A DNA stretch of 64,000 nt from Jannaschia sp. M317 (GTDB lineage Bacteria; Pseudomonadota; Alphaproteobacteria; Rhodobacterales; Rhodobacteraceae), in the NCBI RefSeq assembly GCF_025141175.1, contig NZ_CP081155.1, positions 2,819,001 through 2,883,000 of the forward strand, given 5' to 3'. The notes below the pieces were generated by a model, which ran no database searches, was not told the DNA's origin, and saw only the letters and a program-made list of their open reading frames with translations. Both the position numbers and the translations under genes were made by a program. Shown here one piece after another: positions 45,684-54,024 of the stretch; the stretch's first letter is position 1, and each line of letters opens with the position of its first letter.

Positions 45684-45704
45684 GGTGGGTTGCACCCACC
45701 CTAC
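45684..45704 (-). repeat. REP palindrome 2
   Basis: Stem GGTGGGT / ACCCACC around TGC, followed by CTAC. It forms an inverted pair (BIME-like) with copy 1 about 40 bp away and lies downstream of the RAYT stop codon. Confidence 0.85.
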
Positions 45705-45782
45705 GGCCATCCCCGCGCCCGATCCCGACCCAAACCGGCCTATGCGGCGGGTCGCACCGACCCCATCGAAACCATAATCCGC

Positions 45783-46277
45783 CTACGGCCCCTCCGGCGG
45801 CAATCGCCCCGCTGCGATCTCCCGGTGGACCGACGAATACGGCCACTCCACCGCGCGCGTCACCAATCCGTGCTTAACCGGGTTGCCCCACACATATCGT
45901 ACACACGCCGCCAACTCCGCCTCATCCCGTACGCACCGCTCCCAAAACCGCCGCTGCCAGAGGCCGGCCTCTCCCTTCCGGCGCTTGCTGCGCGACCGTC
46001 CCCGCGTCTCACCGGTCGAGACGGTGAACGCCCGCTTGATCCGCCTCCACCGCGTCGAAAAATCGCTGTCCCCTTCGGGCAGCGTCCAGATCGCATGGAT
46101 GTGGTCGGGCAACACGACGACCGCCCGGGTGGTGAATGGCATATCCGTCCCGACGCTGCGGTAAGCCCTCCGTAATTCGTCGATCCGGTCCGTCAGCATC
46201 GTTTCACCCCGCACGGCCAGATTGACCGTAAAGAAGAACGTGCCACCGGGTGTCTGTGCGCGGCGATAATTGGACAT
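45783..46277 (-). CDS. REP-associated tyrosine transposase (RAYT)
   Basis: A 164-residue Y1-type transposase. ATG 46277 gives the family start MSNYRRAQTPGGTFFFTVNLA. The HUH motif is PDHIHAIW (H59, H61) and the catalytic tyrosine Y128 is in VRYVWGNPVKHG. The Trp/Arg-rich WQRRFWERCVRDEAEL segment is typical. RAYT proteins cleave and mobilise REP palindromes in single-stranded form. Three REP copies (45623, 45684, 46305) flank the gene, in the matching orientation at both ends. It appears intact. Confidence 0.93.
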   Translation of the reverse strand: MSNYRRAQTPGGTFFFTVNLAVRGETMLTDRIDELRRAYRSVGTDMPFTTRAVVVLPDHIHAIWTLPEGDSDFSTRWRRIKRAFTVSTGETRGRSRSKRRKGEAGLWQRRFWERCVRDEAELAACVRYVWGNPVKHGLVTRAVEWPYSSVHREIAAGRLPPEGP

Positions 46278-46304
46278 GGGCGAGCATCGCATGGAATGGT
46301 TAAC

Positions 46305-46325
46305 GGTGGGTTTCACCCACCCTAC
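46305..46325 (-). repeat. REP palindrome 3
   Basis: GGTGGGTTTCACCCACCCTAC; stem GGTGGGT / ACCCACC with TTC loop. It lies just upstream of the RAYT start, in the same orientation as copy 2. Confidence 0.85.
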
Positions 46326-46413
46326 GCCCCATCGTGCCCAAGCGACCCGTCCCCCCGGGATCACCCGCAAATCACCCATGGATCACCCACAAGATCCGCC
46401 CTACCCTGCCCCC

Positions 46414-47085
46414 ATGCGCGCGCTTCTGATCCTCCTCCTCGCCCTCACCGCCTGCAGCAGGCCCCTGACCGAGGCGGAGATCGCGTTGACCGCGCAGCTC
46501 CACGGCTCGACCCTCGACACGGCCCCGATCCGGCTGACGAAGAACCCCACGATCGGCCTCTTCCCGATCACCTTCGACGCCCGCCCCCGGACCACCTGCC
46601 GCGAACGGATCGGCCCGCCGCAGACGGGCCGCATCACCGCCGCCACGGGCGGTATCGTCTTGTTTGAAAAGCTTCTTCTCAGCCCGCGCGCCTGGCTGCC
46701 CGACTACGCCCGACAAACGACGGACGGCCGCCTCGACCTCGCCTCCGCGATGTTCCTGATCCACGAGATGACCCACGTTTGGCAGTGGCAGAACCGGGCC
46801 CAGACCGGCTACCACCCCAGCCGCGCCTTTGCCGAACAGGTGACCATCGACGATCCCTATCTCTTCGACGAAGACCCCTCCCGCCGCTTCCTCGACTACG
46901 GCTACGAACAACAGGCCAGCCTGGTGGAGGAATACTTCTGCTGCGCCGTCCTCCACCCCGAAGGCACCCGCACGGACCGACTGAAAACCCTTCTGCGTCA
47001 GGTGCTTCCGGTGGCGGAGCCGGAACAGATCACCCGGCCCGCCATCGTCCCCTACGAAGATGACCTGCCCGGTATCTGCGCCTGA
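46414..47085 (+). CDS. Putative lipoprotein with zinc-metallopeptidase motif
   Basis: A 223-residue exported protein. ATG 46414 was chosen because it directly begins a lipoprotein signal peptide with lipobox LTAC (C14). The mature part contains the HExxH motif HEMTH at 117-121 within LIHEMTHVWQWQNRA, suggesting a zinc-dependent peptidase or a binding relative. Downstream YGYEQQASLVEEYFCCAVL may supply a third ligand. DUF4157-like proteins in toxin loci carry a similar motif. No polymorphic toxin neighbours are seen. Proteolytic activity is unproven. Confidence 0.7.
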   Translation: MRALLILLLALTACSRPLTEAEIALTAQLHGSTLDTAPIRLTKNPTIGLFPITFDARPRTTCRERIGPPQTGRITAATGGIVLFEKLLLSPRAWLPDYARQTTDGRLDLASAMFLIHEMTHVWQWQNRAQTGYHPSRAFAEQVTIDDPYLFDEDPSRRFLDYGYEQQASLVEEYFCCAVLHPEGTRTDRLKTLLRQVLPVAEPEQITRPAIVPYEDDLPGICA

Positions 47086-47132
47086 ACAGATGTGATTGGA
47101 CGCGGTCCGCGTGCCCGGTCCAGACTGCGGAA

Positions 47133-47828
47133 ATGCGCGCCCTCGCCCTCCTCGCCCTGCTGACGGGCCCCGCCTTCGCCCAGGACACCGACCTGGAACT
47201 GGTTCTGTTGGCCGATGCCTCCGGCTCGATCACCCAGCGAGAGCTGATGTTCCAACGGCAGAGTTATGCCCGGGCGATGACCGACCCCGACGTGCTGGCC
47301 GCCATCGCCAACACCGCCTACGGGCACATCGCCGTCACCTACGTCGAATGGGCGACGACCCAGGGCGTCATCGTGCCCTGGATGCAGATCGACGGCCCCG
47401 ACAGCGCCGCCGCCTTTGCCGCAGCGCTCGACGGCCCGCCGCGGGGGGCTACGGGACGCAATGCCATCGGATCGGCCCTGCTGTTTGCGCGCGACCTGAT
47501 CGAGCAGAATCGCATCGACGGGTGGCGCCGTGTCATCGACTTTTCCGGCGACACCACGGGCAACACCTACGGCCCGCCCATCGAAGTCGCCCGCGACGAA
47601 GTTCTGGAAAGCAACATTACCATCAACGCGCTGGCCATCGTCACCGACCGACCGTGGGAGGACGCGAGTCTGGCGCAGCAATACGAGGCCCGCATCATCG
47701 GCGGTCCCGGTGCTTTCGTGGTCGAGGCGGCGCAGGGCGGCGTCTTTGCCGAGGCGGTAAAGCGGAAACTGATTCTCGAAATCTCGGGGCTTCCGACCCG
47801 CCGGATCGTGGCCGATCTGGGCGACTGA
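47133..47828 (+). CDS. DUF1194 (vWFA-like) secreted protein
   Basis: A 231-residue protein of the DUF1194 family with a signal peptide (MRALALLALLTGPAFA). The von Willebrand A-like fold shows the MIDAS motif DASGSITQRE, an aligned GATGRNAIGSALLFA with the conserved threonine, and IDFSGDTTGN. This implies metal-dependent protein binding in the periplasm. It follows the lipoprotein gene by 47 bp on the same strand. Function is not established. Confidence 0.88.
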   Translation: MRALALLALLTGPAFAQDTDLELVLLADASGSITQRELMFQRQSYARAMTDPDVLAAIANTAYGHIAVTYVEWATTQGVIVPWMQIDGPDSAAAFAAALDGPPRGATGRNAIGSALLFARDLIEQNRIDGWRRVIDFSGDTTGNTYGPPIEVARDEVLESNITINALAIVTDRPWEDASLAQQYEARIIGGPGAFVVEAAQGGVFAEAVKRKLILEISGLPTRRIVADLGD

Positions 47829-47882
47829 GGTTTGTACAAAACGGGGGAAGACGGGTCGGAAACCTCCCCCAAAACGTGAAGA

Positions 47883-49691
47883 TCAGCCGTCGGCCTTCTC
47901 TTCCAGCTCCAGCCATTCCTCTTCCGCGGCAGCCAGCTTTTCGTGCCGCTGGGTCAGCGCCTCGGTCGCTTTCTGGAATTTGACCGGTTCGCGCGTGAAC
48001 AACTCCGCATCCGAAAGCAGCTCTTCCAATTTCGCGATCTCGGCCGACAGCCGCTCCATCTCGGCGGGCAAAGCATCAAGCCGGTGACGTTCCGTATAGC
48101 TCAGCTTGCTGGAACTGGCCTGTTCCTTGGGGACCTCGACGGGTTTTGATTTCTTCTTTTCCGTTTTTATCTCGGTGGTTACGGGGCGACGTTGAACCTG
48201 ATAATCCGACCAACCGCCCGGATAGACCTGCGCCCTGCCGTCCCCTTCCATCGCGATGGTCTGGGTGGCGACGCGGTCCAGGAAATCCCTGTCGTGACTG
48301 ACCAGCAGAACGGTGCCATCATAGTCGCCCAACACGTCCTGCAACAGGTCGAGCGTCTCGATGTCCAGATCGTTCGTCGGTTCGTCCAGCACCAGCAGGT
48401 TGGACGGCAGCGCCATGATCCGCGCCAGCAGCAACCGTGCCTTTTCACCACCGGACAGAGATCGTACCGGAGCCTTCAACTGTTTGTCATCAAACAGGAA
48501 ATCCTTGAGATAGCCAGCCACGTGCCGGGGCGTGCCACGCACCATGACCTGATCGGAATTGCCCGAAACGCCCAGGCTGGGATCCAACGTCAGATTATCC
48601 CAAAGCGTCTTGTCCCCGTCCAGCTTGTCCCGCGTCTGATCAAAGACGGCGACCTCCAGATTGGTGCCCAACCTGACCGTTCCGGCATCCGGCTCAACCT
48701 CGCCCAGCAGCATCTTGAGCACCGTCGTCTTGCCCACGCCATTGGGTCCTACAAAGGCCACGCGATCCCCGCGCAGCACCCGCAAATCAAAATCGCGAAG
48801 GATCAACTTATCCCCGTAAGTCTTTGAAAGACCTTCGGCTTCGATCACCTTCTTGCCGCTGGACTGGCCTGCATCCAGTTCCAGCGCGGCGGTCCCGGCG
48901 CGGCGGATCTGGGCAGAGCGTTCGGCGCGCAACTCTCCCAGGGCGCGCACGCGGCCTTGGTTGCGTTTGCGCCGGGCAGAAATACCCTCGACCGCCCAAC
49001 GGGCTTCGGCCTTGATCTTGCGGTCCAGCTTGTGCCGGGCGGTGTCTTCCTCGTCCCAGGTCTTGTCGCGCCAGGCTTCGAAAGCCTCGAAGCCTTTTTC
49101 CTGCCGGCGGACATTTCCCCTGTCAACCCAAAGGGTTGCGCGGGTCAGCGCCGTCAGGAACGCGCGGTCGTGCGAGATCAGGACAAAGGCCGCGCGCGTT
49201 TCCTTCAACTCCCGCTCCAGCCAGGCGATGGCCTCGATATCCAGATGGTTCGTCGGCTCGTCCAGCAGCATCAGCTCGGGCGCCTCGGCCAGCAGTTTGG
49301 CCAGCGCCGCGCGCCGCCGCTCTCCGCCAGATGCTTTCTCCGGCGTCGCCTCCAACGGCAGCTTCAGCCCCTCGGCCACGGCATCCACGCGCCAGGCTTC
49401 TGACGGGTCCAGACCGGACAACGCATAGTCCCCCAGCGTGGCGAACCCTGAAATATCAGGGTCTTGTTCCATATATCCGACTGAGGTGCCGGGCGACAGC
49501 ACACGGCTGCCGGTGTCGGCCTCGACCAATCCGGCCATGACCTTCATCAGGGTGGATTTGCCCGATCCGTTGCGCCCGACCAGGGCCACCCGGTCACCGG
49601 GCTGCACGACCAACGAGAGGTCGGCGAAAACAGGATTCCCGCCGAAGGTCAGCGAGATATCGGAGAGTTGGAGAAGGGGTGCGCGTGCCAT
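47883..49691 (-). CDS. ABC-F family ATPase (Uup-like)
   Basis: A 602-residue soluble protein with two ABC domains and no membrane segment, the ABC-F pattern associated with ribosome function or antibiotic protection. First Walker A is VGRNGSGKST (39-48) with signature ASGGERRRAALA; second is GPNGVGKTT with LSGGEKARLLLAR. The C-terminal coiled-coil (KLEELLSDAELFTREPVKFQ) is the Uup-type extension. Uup-class proteins affect ribosome or DNA structural transitions. Assignment among ABC-F subfamilies is by the tail only. Confidence 0.9.
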   Translation of the reverse strand: MARAPLLQLSDISLTFGGNPVFADLSLVVQPGDRVALVGRNGSGKSTLMKVMAGLVEADTGSRVLSPGTSVGYMEQDPDISGFATLGDYALSGLDPSEAWRVDAVAEGLKLPLEATPEKASGGERRRAALAKLLAEAPELMLLDEPTNHLDIEAIAWLERELKETRAAFVLISHDRAFLTALTRATLWVDRGNVRRQEKGFEAFEAWRDKTWDEEDTARHKLDRKIKAEARWAVEGISARRKRNQGRVRALGELRAERSAQIRRAGTAALELDAGQSSGKKVIEAEGLSKTYGDKLILRDFDLRVLRGDRVAFVGPNGVGKTTVLKMLLGEVEPDAGTVRLGTNLEVAVFDQTRDKLDGDKTLWDNLTLDPSLGVSGNSDQVMVRGTPRHVAGYLKDFLFDDKQLKAPVRSLSGGEKARLLLARIMALPSNLLVLDEPTNDLDIETLDLLQDVLGDYDGTVLLVSHDRDFLDRVATQTIAMEGDGRAQVYPGGWSDYQVQRRPVTTEIKTEKKKSKPVEVPKEQASSSKLSYTERHRLDALPAEMERLSAEIAKLEELLSDAELFTREPVKFQKATEALTQRHEKLAAAEEEWLELEEKADG

Positions 49692-49726
49692 GAGGCGCGC
49701 TTATGCGGCCTGCGCGCGCCCGTCAA

Positions 49727-50407
49727 TCAGACCGCGTCCAGCATTCCCGTCAACAGGCGTGCCCGGTTCGGCGGAATCGCCGCGATCGGCAGGGCGGTAA
49801 AGACATGGACGGTGCCCAGATCCCGGTCCACGACCCCGTGGTCCGACACCCGCGCACCAAGGGCCAGATAGGACCGCAGCAGCGGCGGCATCGGCCCTGT
49901 CCCGGTCAACGCGCGCACCTCGGATGCCTTGCGCCCCGGTGCCCATTCCGCCGGGGCCAACCGATCCGTCAGCCCATCCAGCGACGCCTCTGCCAACGGG
50001 AAGGACGCGCAACCAAACAGAACGGCGGCCCGCGCCTCCAGGACCAACTGAGCCAGCGTCGCCAAAAGCAGGCGGAGCACATCCGGCGATGTCACCTCGG
50101 GCGCAAGGCAGATGCGGCCCACCTCCAACGCGCGGGGGAACGCGGCGGAAAACTTTTGCAGATCATAGTATTGCGCGGAATATCCCGCGCCGACCTCGGC
50201 CCGGCGTTGCAGTTGCAGCCGGGCGCAGGCCAAGGTCCGGGCCCCGTCTTCGACGACCAGATGCCGCGCCCGCGCATCAAAGGCATCCCGGTCACAGGCC
50301 CCGCCCCGAAAAACACGCGCCCGCAGGGCCAGCGCGGCGTCCGCGTTCTCGGACCCGGTCAGGCGCACGCGCCAGCGACCGGCAGTGATGATGCGATCTT
50401 CGGTCAC
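49727..50407 (-). CDS. olsB: Ornithine-acyl-ACP N-acyltransferase-like protein OlsB
   Basis: A 226-residue GNAT-fold acyltransferase. It is predicted to attach a 3-hydroxyacyl group to ornithine, the first step of ornithine lipid synthesis, typical of alphaproteobacteria. GTG 50407 is chosen because AAAGGG precedes it; a GTG at 50467 is possible but lies at the msrB promoter. Family features are LRARVFRGG, CARLQLQRRAEVGAGYSAQY, LEVGRICLAPEVTSPDVLRL and ACTIVE-like FGCASF. The partner olsA is not in this window. Confidence 0.85.
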   Translation of the reverse strand: MTEDRIITAGRWRVRLTGSENADAALALRARVFRGGACDRDAFDARARHLVVEDGARTLACARLQLQRRAEVGAGYSAQYYDLQKFSAAFPRALEVGRICLAPEVTSPDVLRLLLATLAQLVLEARAAVLFGCASFPLAEASLDGLTDRLAPAEWAPGRKASEVRALTGTGPMPPLLRSYLALGARVSDHGVVDRDLGTVHVFTALPIAAIPPNRARLLTGMLDAV

Positions 50408-50484
50408 GCGTTTGTGCCCTTTGCCTTGCGCCGCAGCGCCCCTATCTGCGTTAGTCGCACGAGGCACGCGCAGGAGGAAGCCCG

Positions 50485-50886
50485 ATGGACAAGGTCATCA
50501 AGACGGACGAGGAATGGCGCGCTCAGCTGGGGCCGGAGGCGTTCAAGGTCCTGCGCAAGCACGGCACCGAACGGGCCGGAACCCACGAGGATTTCCCCAA
50601 GGATCCCGGCACTTACATGTGCAAAGGCTGTGGCGCACCGCTATTTGACCAATCGCACAAGTTCGACAGCGGCACCGGTTGGCCCAGCTTTTATCAGCCG
50701 GTGGACGGGGTCGAGGGCGCGCAGGTCGGCGAAAGTCAGGACAAATCCTGGTTCATGACCCGCACAGAGGTGCATTGCGCGCGCTGCGACGGGCACCTGG
50801 GCCACGTCTTTCCGGACGGACCGAACCCCACCGGGTTGCGATACTGCATCAATGGCGTCGCGCTGGATTTCGAGCCGGAAGAATAG
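50485..50886 (+). CDS. msrB: Peptide-methionine (R)-S-oxide reductase
   Basis: A 133-residue enzyme that repairs methionine-R-sulfoxide in proteins. Zinc cysteines are C46/C49 (MCKGCG) and C98/C101 (HCARC). The catalytic cysteine is C121 in [22 protein letters not shown] is the conserved substrate loop. Length is standard for a stand-alone MsrB. ATG 50485 follows AGGAGG-like sequence. Confidence 0.96.
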   Translation: MDKVIKTDEEWRAQLGPEAFKVLRKHGTERAGTHEDFPKDPGTYMCKGCGAPLFDQSHKFDSGTGWPSFYQPVDGVEGAQVGESQDKSWFMTRTEVHCARCDGHLGHVFPDGPNPTGLRYCINGVALDFEPEE

Positions 50887-50889
50887 CGG

Positions 50890-51375
50890 CTACTTCTTGC
50901 CGCCCGTGGGGGTGGCGATGGCGGCGATATCGACGAGGTTCCAGGGCAGACCGGCCTGGCGATAGATCCGTTTGTCCAGATCCACATAGTCGGCGACATC
51001 GTGGGCCAAACGCTGTCCGATCACCAGACAGCGCAGCACCTCGGCCCCGGTGTTGACGATCGTATGCGCCAGCCCGCCCGCACGGTAGCCGATGAAATCG
51101 CCCGGCCCGATGGCGTGCGTGTCGTCGCCGATCCGCGCCGTGGCCGTGCCCGACAGCACGTAGACGGCCTCATCCTCGTGGTAATGGACGTGGCAGGCGG
51201 TGGTTTCATCGCCGGGCTGCACCTCTATCAGGTGAATGCCCAACCCGGTCAGCCCGGTTGCATCGCCCAGCGACTTGTTTACGCGTTTGGCCGCCGGATT
51301 GATGAAGTGGGTCTTTTGAACCCCTTCCATCGCTGCAATGTCAGCGGCCCGCAGCAGATAGCGATCCGAGCCCAC
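50890..51375 (-). CDS. Cupin-domain protein
   Basis: A 161-residue single-domain cupin. Motif 1 is CHVHYHEDEAVYVLSGTATARI, with metal-binding His/His/Glu pattern. Motif 2 is GPGDFIGYRAGGLAHTIVN, supplying the last histidine. Such folds serve as isomerases, dioxygenases or binding proteins, and the substrate is unknown. It ends 4 bp from the msrB stop, so the genes are convergent. Confidence 0.88.
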   Translation of the reverse strand: MGSDRYLLRAADIAAMEGVQKTHFINPAAKRVNKSLGDATGLTGLGIHLIEVQPGDETTACHVHYHEDEAVYVLSGTATARIGDDTHAIGPGDFIGYRAGGLAHTIVNTGAEVLRCLVIGQRLAHDVADYVDLDKRIYRQAGLPWNLVDIAAIATPTGGKK

Positions 51376-51378
51376 GGC

Positions 51379-51861
51379 TCAATTGTCCGCGGCGAGGGTT
51401 TCGCCGATGTTGATGCGGCCAAAGTTGCGGACAATCTGCTGGATCAGGCCGAATTCCTTGATCGTCGTCTTGGTGATGCGCCGAGACAGGGTCACGACCT
51501 TGCCATCCTCCAACCCGAACCGTTCGATGTTTTCGACCGTGCCATCGGGGGCAAAGGAAATGGCGACCAGTTCCCTCTCGATGGTCTGCGGGGCGCGCCA
51601 GCCGAAGTTCCGCACGCGGGACTGGACAAAATACCAGGCATCGCCGCGCAGCACACCGGTGGCAGACGGGCGTCCGACCGAGGCCTCGACCGTGTCGCGC
51701 GTGTCCACCCCGACGATCAGCGATTGCAGGTCCGCCTCGGACGGGACGTAGCCATGATCGCGAAAGGTGGCCGCACAGGCCGTCAGACCGACCGATAGAA
51801 AGGCGGCCGCTGCAAAACGGAGAAACCGGCGGCTTGGACGCGGTCCACGTGGTGTCGTCAT
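51379..51861 (-). CDS. bamE: Outer membrane protein assembly factor BamE-like lipoprotein
   Basis: A 160-residue lipoprotein with lipobox LTAC (C29) after a basic signal peptide. The SmpA/OmlA domain follows: ATFRDHGYVPSEADLQSLIVG with the family pattern VDTRDTVEASVGRPSATGVL, then WYFVQSRVRNFGWR. BamE is a small part of the BAM complex that inserts outer membrane beta-barrels. The gene ends 3 bp before the cupin gene start and is divergent from yceD. Confidence 0.88.
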   Translation of the reverse strand: MTTPRGPRPSRRFLRFAAAAFLSVGLTACAATFRDHGYVPSEADLQSLIVGVDTRDTVEASVGRPSATGVLRGDAWYFVQSRVRNFGWRAPQTIERELVAISFAPDGTVENIERFGLEDGKVVTLSRRITKTTIKEFGLIQQIVRNFGRINIGETLAADN

Positions 51862-51985
51862 GGCTGGCGCCCTACCCTTCCCCGTCGAGTCCGTTGCAGG
51901 ACCCCCTCAATTCGACCTATGGCTTAACCGCCCCGGCGGTGCCCATCAAGCCCGTGACCGGGGGGCGAGACTGCGAGATTACGTG

Positions 51986-52531
51986 ATGAAGCCTGTTCTG
52001 TCCCACCCGTTGCGCCTGGCCGACCTGCGGCAGCGGCGTGCCACTCATGTCCGGCTGGTGCCCGATGCCGGCCAGTTGGAGGCGCTGGCCGACCGGCTGG
52101 ACGTCGATATCCTGCGCAAGGTCCGGCTGGAGGGGGACCTGACCCCCGGGCCGGGGCGCGACTGGACGTTTTCCGGGCATCTGGGGGCGACCGTCGTGCA
52201 GCCCTGCCGCGTCACGACGGACCCGGTCACCACCCGGATCGAAGAATCCGTCGTGCGCCGCTACACGCCCGATTTCGACGTCCCGCCCGAAGAGGAAGTC
52301 GAGATGGCCGAGGATGAGAACGTGGAGCCCCTGCCCGATGTGCTCGATATGGGGGATCTGCTGGAAGAATCCCTGATCCTGTCGATCCCACCGTTTCCCC
52401 GCGTGGACGGGGCCGAAGACGTCGATCTGAGCGCGGCACCCCCGGGCGCGGAGCCCCTGACAGACGAGGCCGTCAAACCCTTTGCGGGTCTGGCCGCATT
52501 GAAAGCGAAGATGGACAAGGGCGACGACTGA
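51986..52531 (+). CDS. yceD: YceD/DUF177 family protein
   Basis: A 181-residue protein of the DUF177 family, which precedes rpmF in many bacteria and is linked to 23S rRNA accumulation. ATG 51986 gives MKPVLSHPLRLADLRQRRAT. Core features are GHLGATVVQPCRVTTDPV with the conserved Cys and an acidic C-terminal half ending PFAGLAALKAKM. The gene order yceD-rpmF-plsX-fabH is standard. Confidence 0.9.
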   Translation: MKPVLSHPLRLADLRQRRATHVRLVPDAGQLEALADRLDVDILRKVRLEGDLTPGPGRDWTFSGHLGATVVQPCRVTTDPVTTRIEESVVRRYTPDFDVPPEEEVEMAEDENVEPLPDVLDMGDLLEESLILSIPPFPRVDGAEDVDLSAAPPGAEPLTDEAVKPFAGLAALKAKMDKGDD

Positions 52532-52700
52532 CCGGCGTACTTGCATCCGCGCTGAATCGCTGTATGACGCGCGTTCCTCCGCCCGTCGGGCCGGAAATGG
52601 CTGGACCCTTGCGCCGATTGGCAATAGGGACCGGCAGAGATTGAAATGACACCCAGGGCTGCGCCGACGCGCCCCCTCCGAACTGATCAGAGGCTGAGAC

Positions 52701-52904
52701 ATGGCCGTTCCGCAGAACAAGATTACCCCGTCGCGCCGCAACAACCGTCGCTCGCACGACAGCCTGACGCCCGGCAACCCGGCCGAATGCCCCAACTGTG
52801 GCGAGCTCAAGCGCCCGCACCACGTTTGCGGTGCCTGTGGCCACTATGCCGATCGCGAAGTCGTCGCGGCGGACACCGTTGAACTGGACGACGACGTCGC
52901 CTGA
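52701..52904 (+). CDS. rpmF: 50S ribosomal protein L32
   Basis: A 67-residue ribosomal protein with the canonical start [20 protein letters not shown]. Four zinc-ligand cysteines are at 30, 33, 43 and 46 (CPNCG..CGACG), indicating the zinc-binding (C+) form. Expected to be transcribed with yceD and the fatty-acid genes downstream. Confidence 0.97.
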   Translation: MAVPQNKITPSRRNNRRSHDSLTPGNPAECPNCGELKRPHHVCGACGHYADREVVAADTVELDDDVA

Positions 52905-52944
52905 GCCTTGGGCTCCGACGCGCGCATGACAGGGGGTCGGCTGC

Positions 52945-54021
52945 ATGTCTGACGACGGCACCACCCCGACCTCGTCCCGCGCGGGCGCAAGCGGCGTTCT
53001 GTCGATTGACGCCATGGGCGGCGATCATGGCCCCGAGGCCGTGGTCGCGGGTCTGGCCCGCGCCGTCCGAAAGACGCCTGCCATGCGCTTTATCGTGCAC
53101 GGCAACAAACCCGTGCTTGAGGCGTTGATCGCCAAGCGCAGGGGCCTGTCCGATCATTGCATCGTCCGCCACGCCGAAGGCATCGTGCAGATGGATGACA
53201 AGCCGTCTCAGGTCGTGCGCACCGGCAAGGACACATCCATGTGGTCCGCCGTCGAGGCGGTCAAATCCGGCGAGGCCGAGGTCTGCGTCAGTTGTGGCAA
53301 CACCGGCGCGTTGATGGCGGTGTCGATGATCCGCCTGCGCAAGCTGCCCGGCGTGAACCGCCCCGCGATTGCGATTCTCTGGCCGTCGCGCAATCCGTCC
53401 GGGTTCAACGTGATGCTGGACGTTGGCGCCGATATCCGCGCGGACCCCGACGATTTGTTGCAATATGCGCTGATGGGCATGTCCTATGCCCGCAATGGTC
53501 TGGGCCTTGAACGCCCGCGCGTCGGCCTGCTGAACGTCGGCACCGAAGAGAACAAGGGCCGCAGCGAGCTGAAAGACGCCCATGACCTGATCGAGGCCAA
53601 TGCCGATCAGAACCAATACGATTTCGTGGGCTTCGTCGAAGGCGGTGATATTCCCGCCGACACCTGCGACGTGATCGTGACCGACGGCTTTACCGGAAAC
53701 ATCGCGTTGAAGACCGGCGAAGGCACGGCGCGTTTTGTCCGCGATATGCTGGCCGAGGCGTTCGGGGCCACGATCCTGTCCAAGGTGTCGGCCCTGCTGG
53801 CGATGACATCCCTGAAACGCCTGTCCAAACGGATCGACCCGCGCCGGGTCAACGGCGGCGTGTTTCTGGGGCTGAACGGAACGGTGGTGAAATCCCACGG
53901 CTCCGCCGACGAGACCGGCGTGGCCGCCGCCGTGGGCCTGGCCTGGAACCTTTCGAAATCCGGCTTTTCGGAGCGGTTGAAAGCCCGCGTCGCAGCCGCA
54001 ACCCGCACCCTGGAGTCCTGA
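52945..54021 (+). CDS. plsX: Phosphate acyltransferase PlsX
   Basis: A 358-residue enzyme that makes acyl-phosphate from acyl-ACP for phospholipid synthesis. Family signatures are LSIDAMGGDHGPEAVVAGLA, SCGNTGALMAVS, and IAILWPSRNPSGFNVMLDVG, with GLLNVGTEENKG and DVIVTDGFTGNIALKT. Length and position between rpmF and fabH are typical. Confidence 0.96.
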   Translation: MSDDGTTPTSSRAGASGVLSIDAMGGDHGPEAVVAGLARAVRKTPAMRFIVHGNKPVLEALIAKRRGLSDHCIVRHAEGIVQMDDKPSQVVRTGKDTSMWSAVEAVKSGEAEVCVSCGNTGALMAVSMIRLRKLPGVNRPAIAILWPSRNPSGFNVMLDVGADIRADPDDLLQYALMGMSYARNGLGLERPRVGLLNVGTEENKGRSELKDAHDLIEANADQNQYDFVGFVEGGDIPADTCDVIVTDGFTGNIALKTGEGTARFVRDMLAEAFGATILSKVSALLAMTSLKRLSKRIDPRRVNGGVFLGLNGTVVKSHGSADETGVAAAVGLAWNLSKSGFSERLKARVAAATRTLES

Positions 54022-54024
54022 CGC

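Noticed and set aside
45623..46325. Possible insertion-sequence terminal repeats around the RAYT gene
   Set aside because: The repeats are symmetrical palindromes present in both orientations, which fits REP elements and not terminal inverted repeats of an IS; no target duplication is seen.
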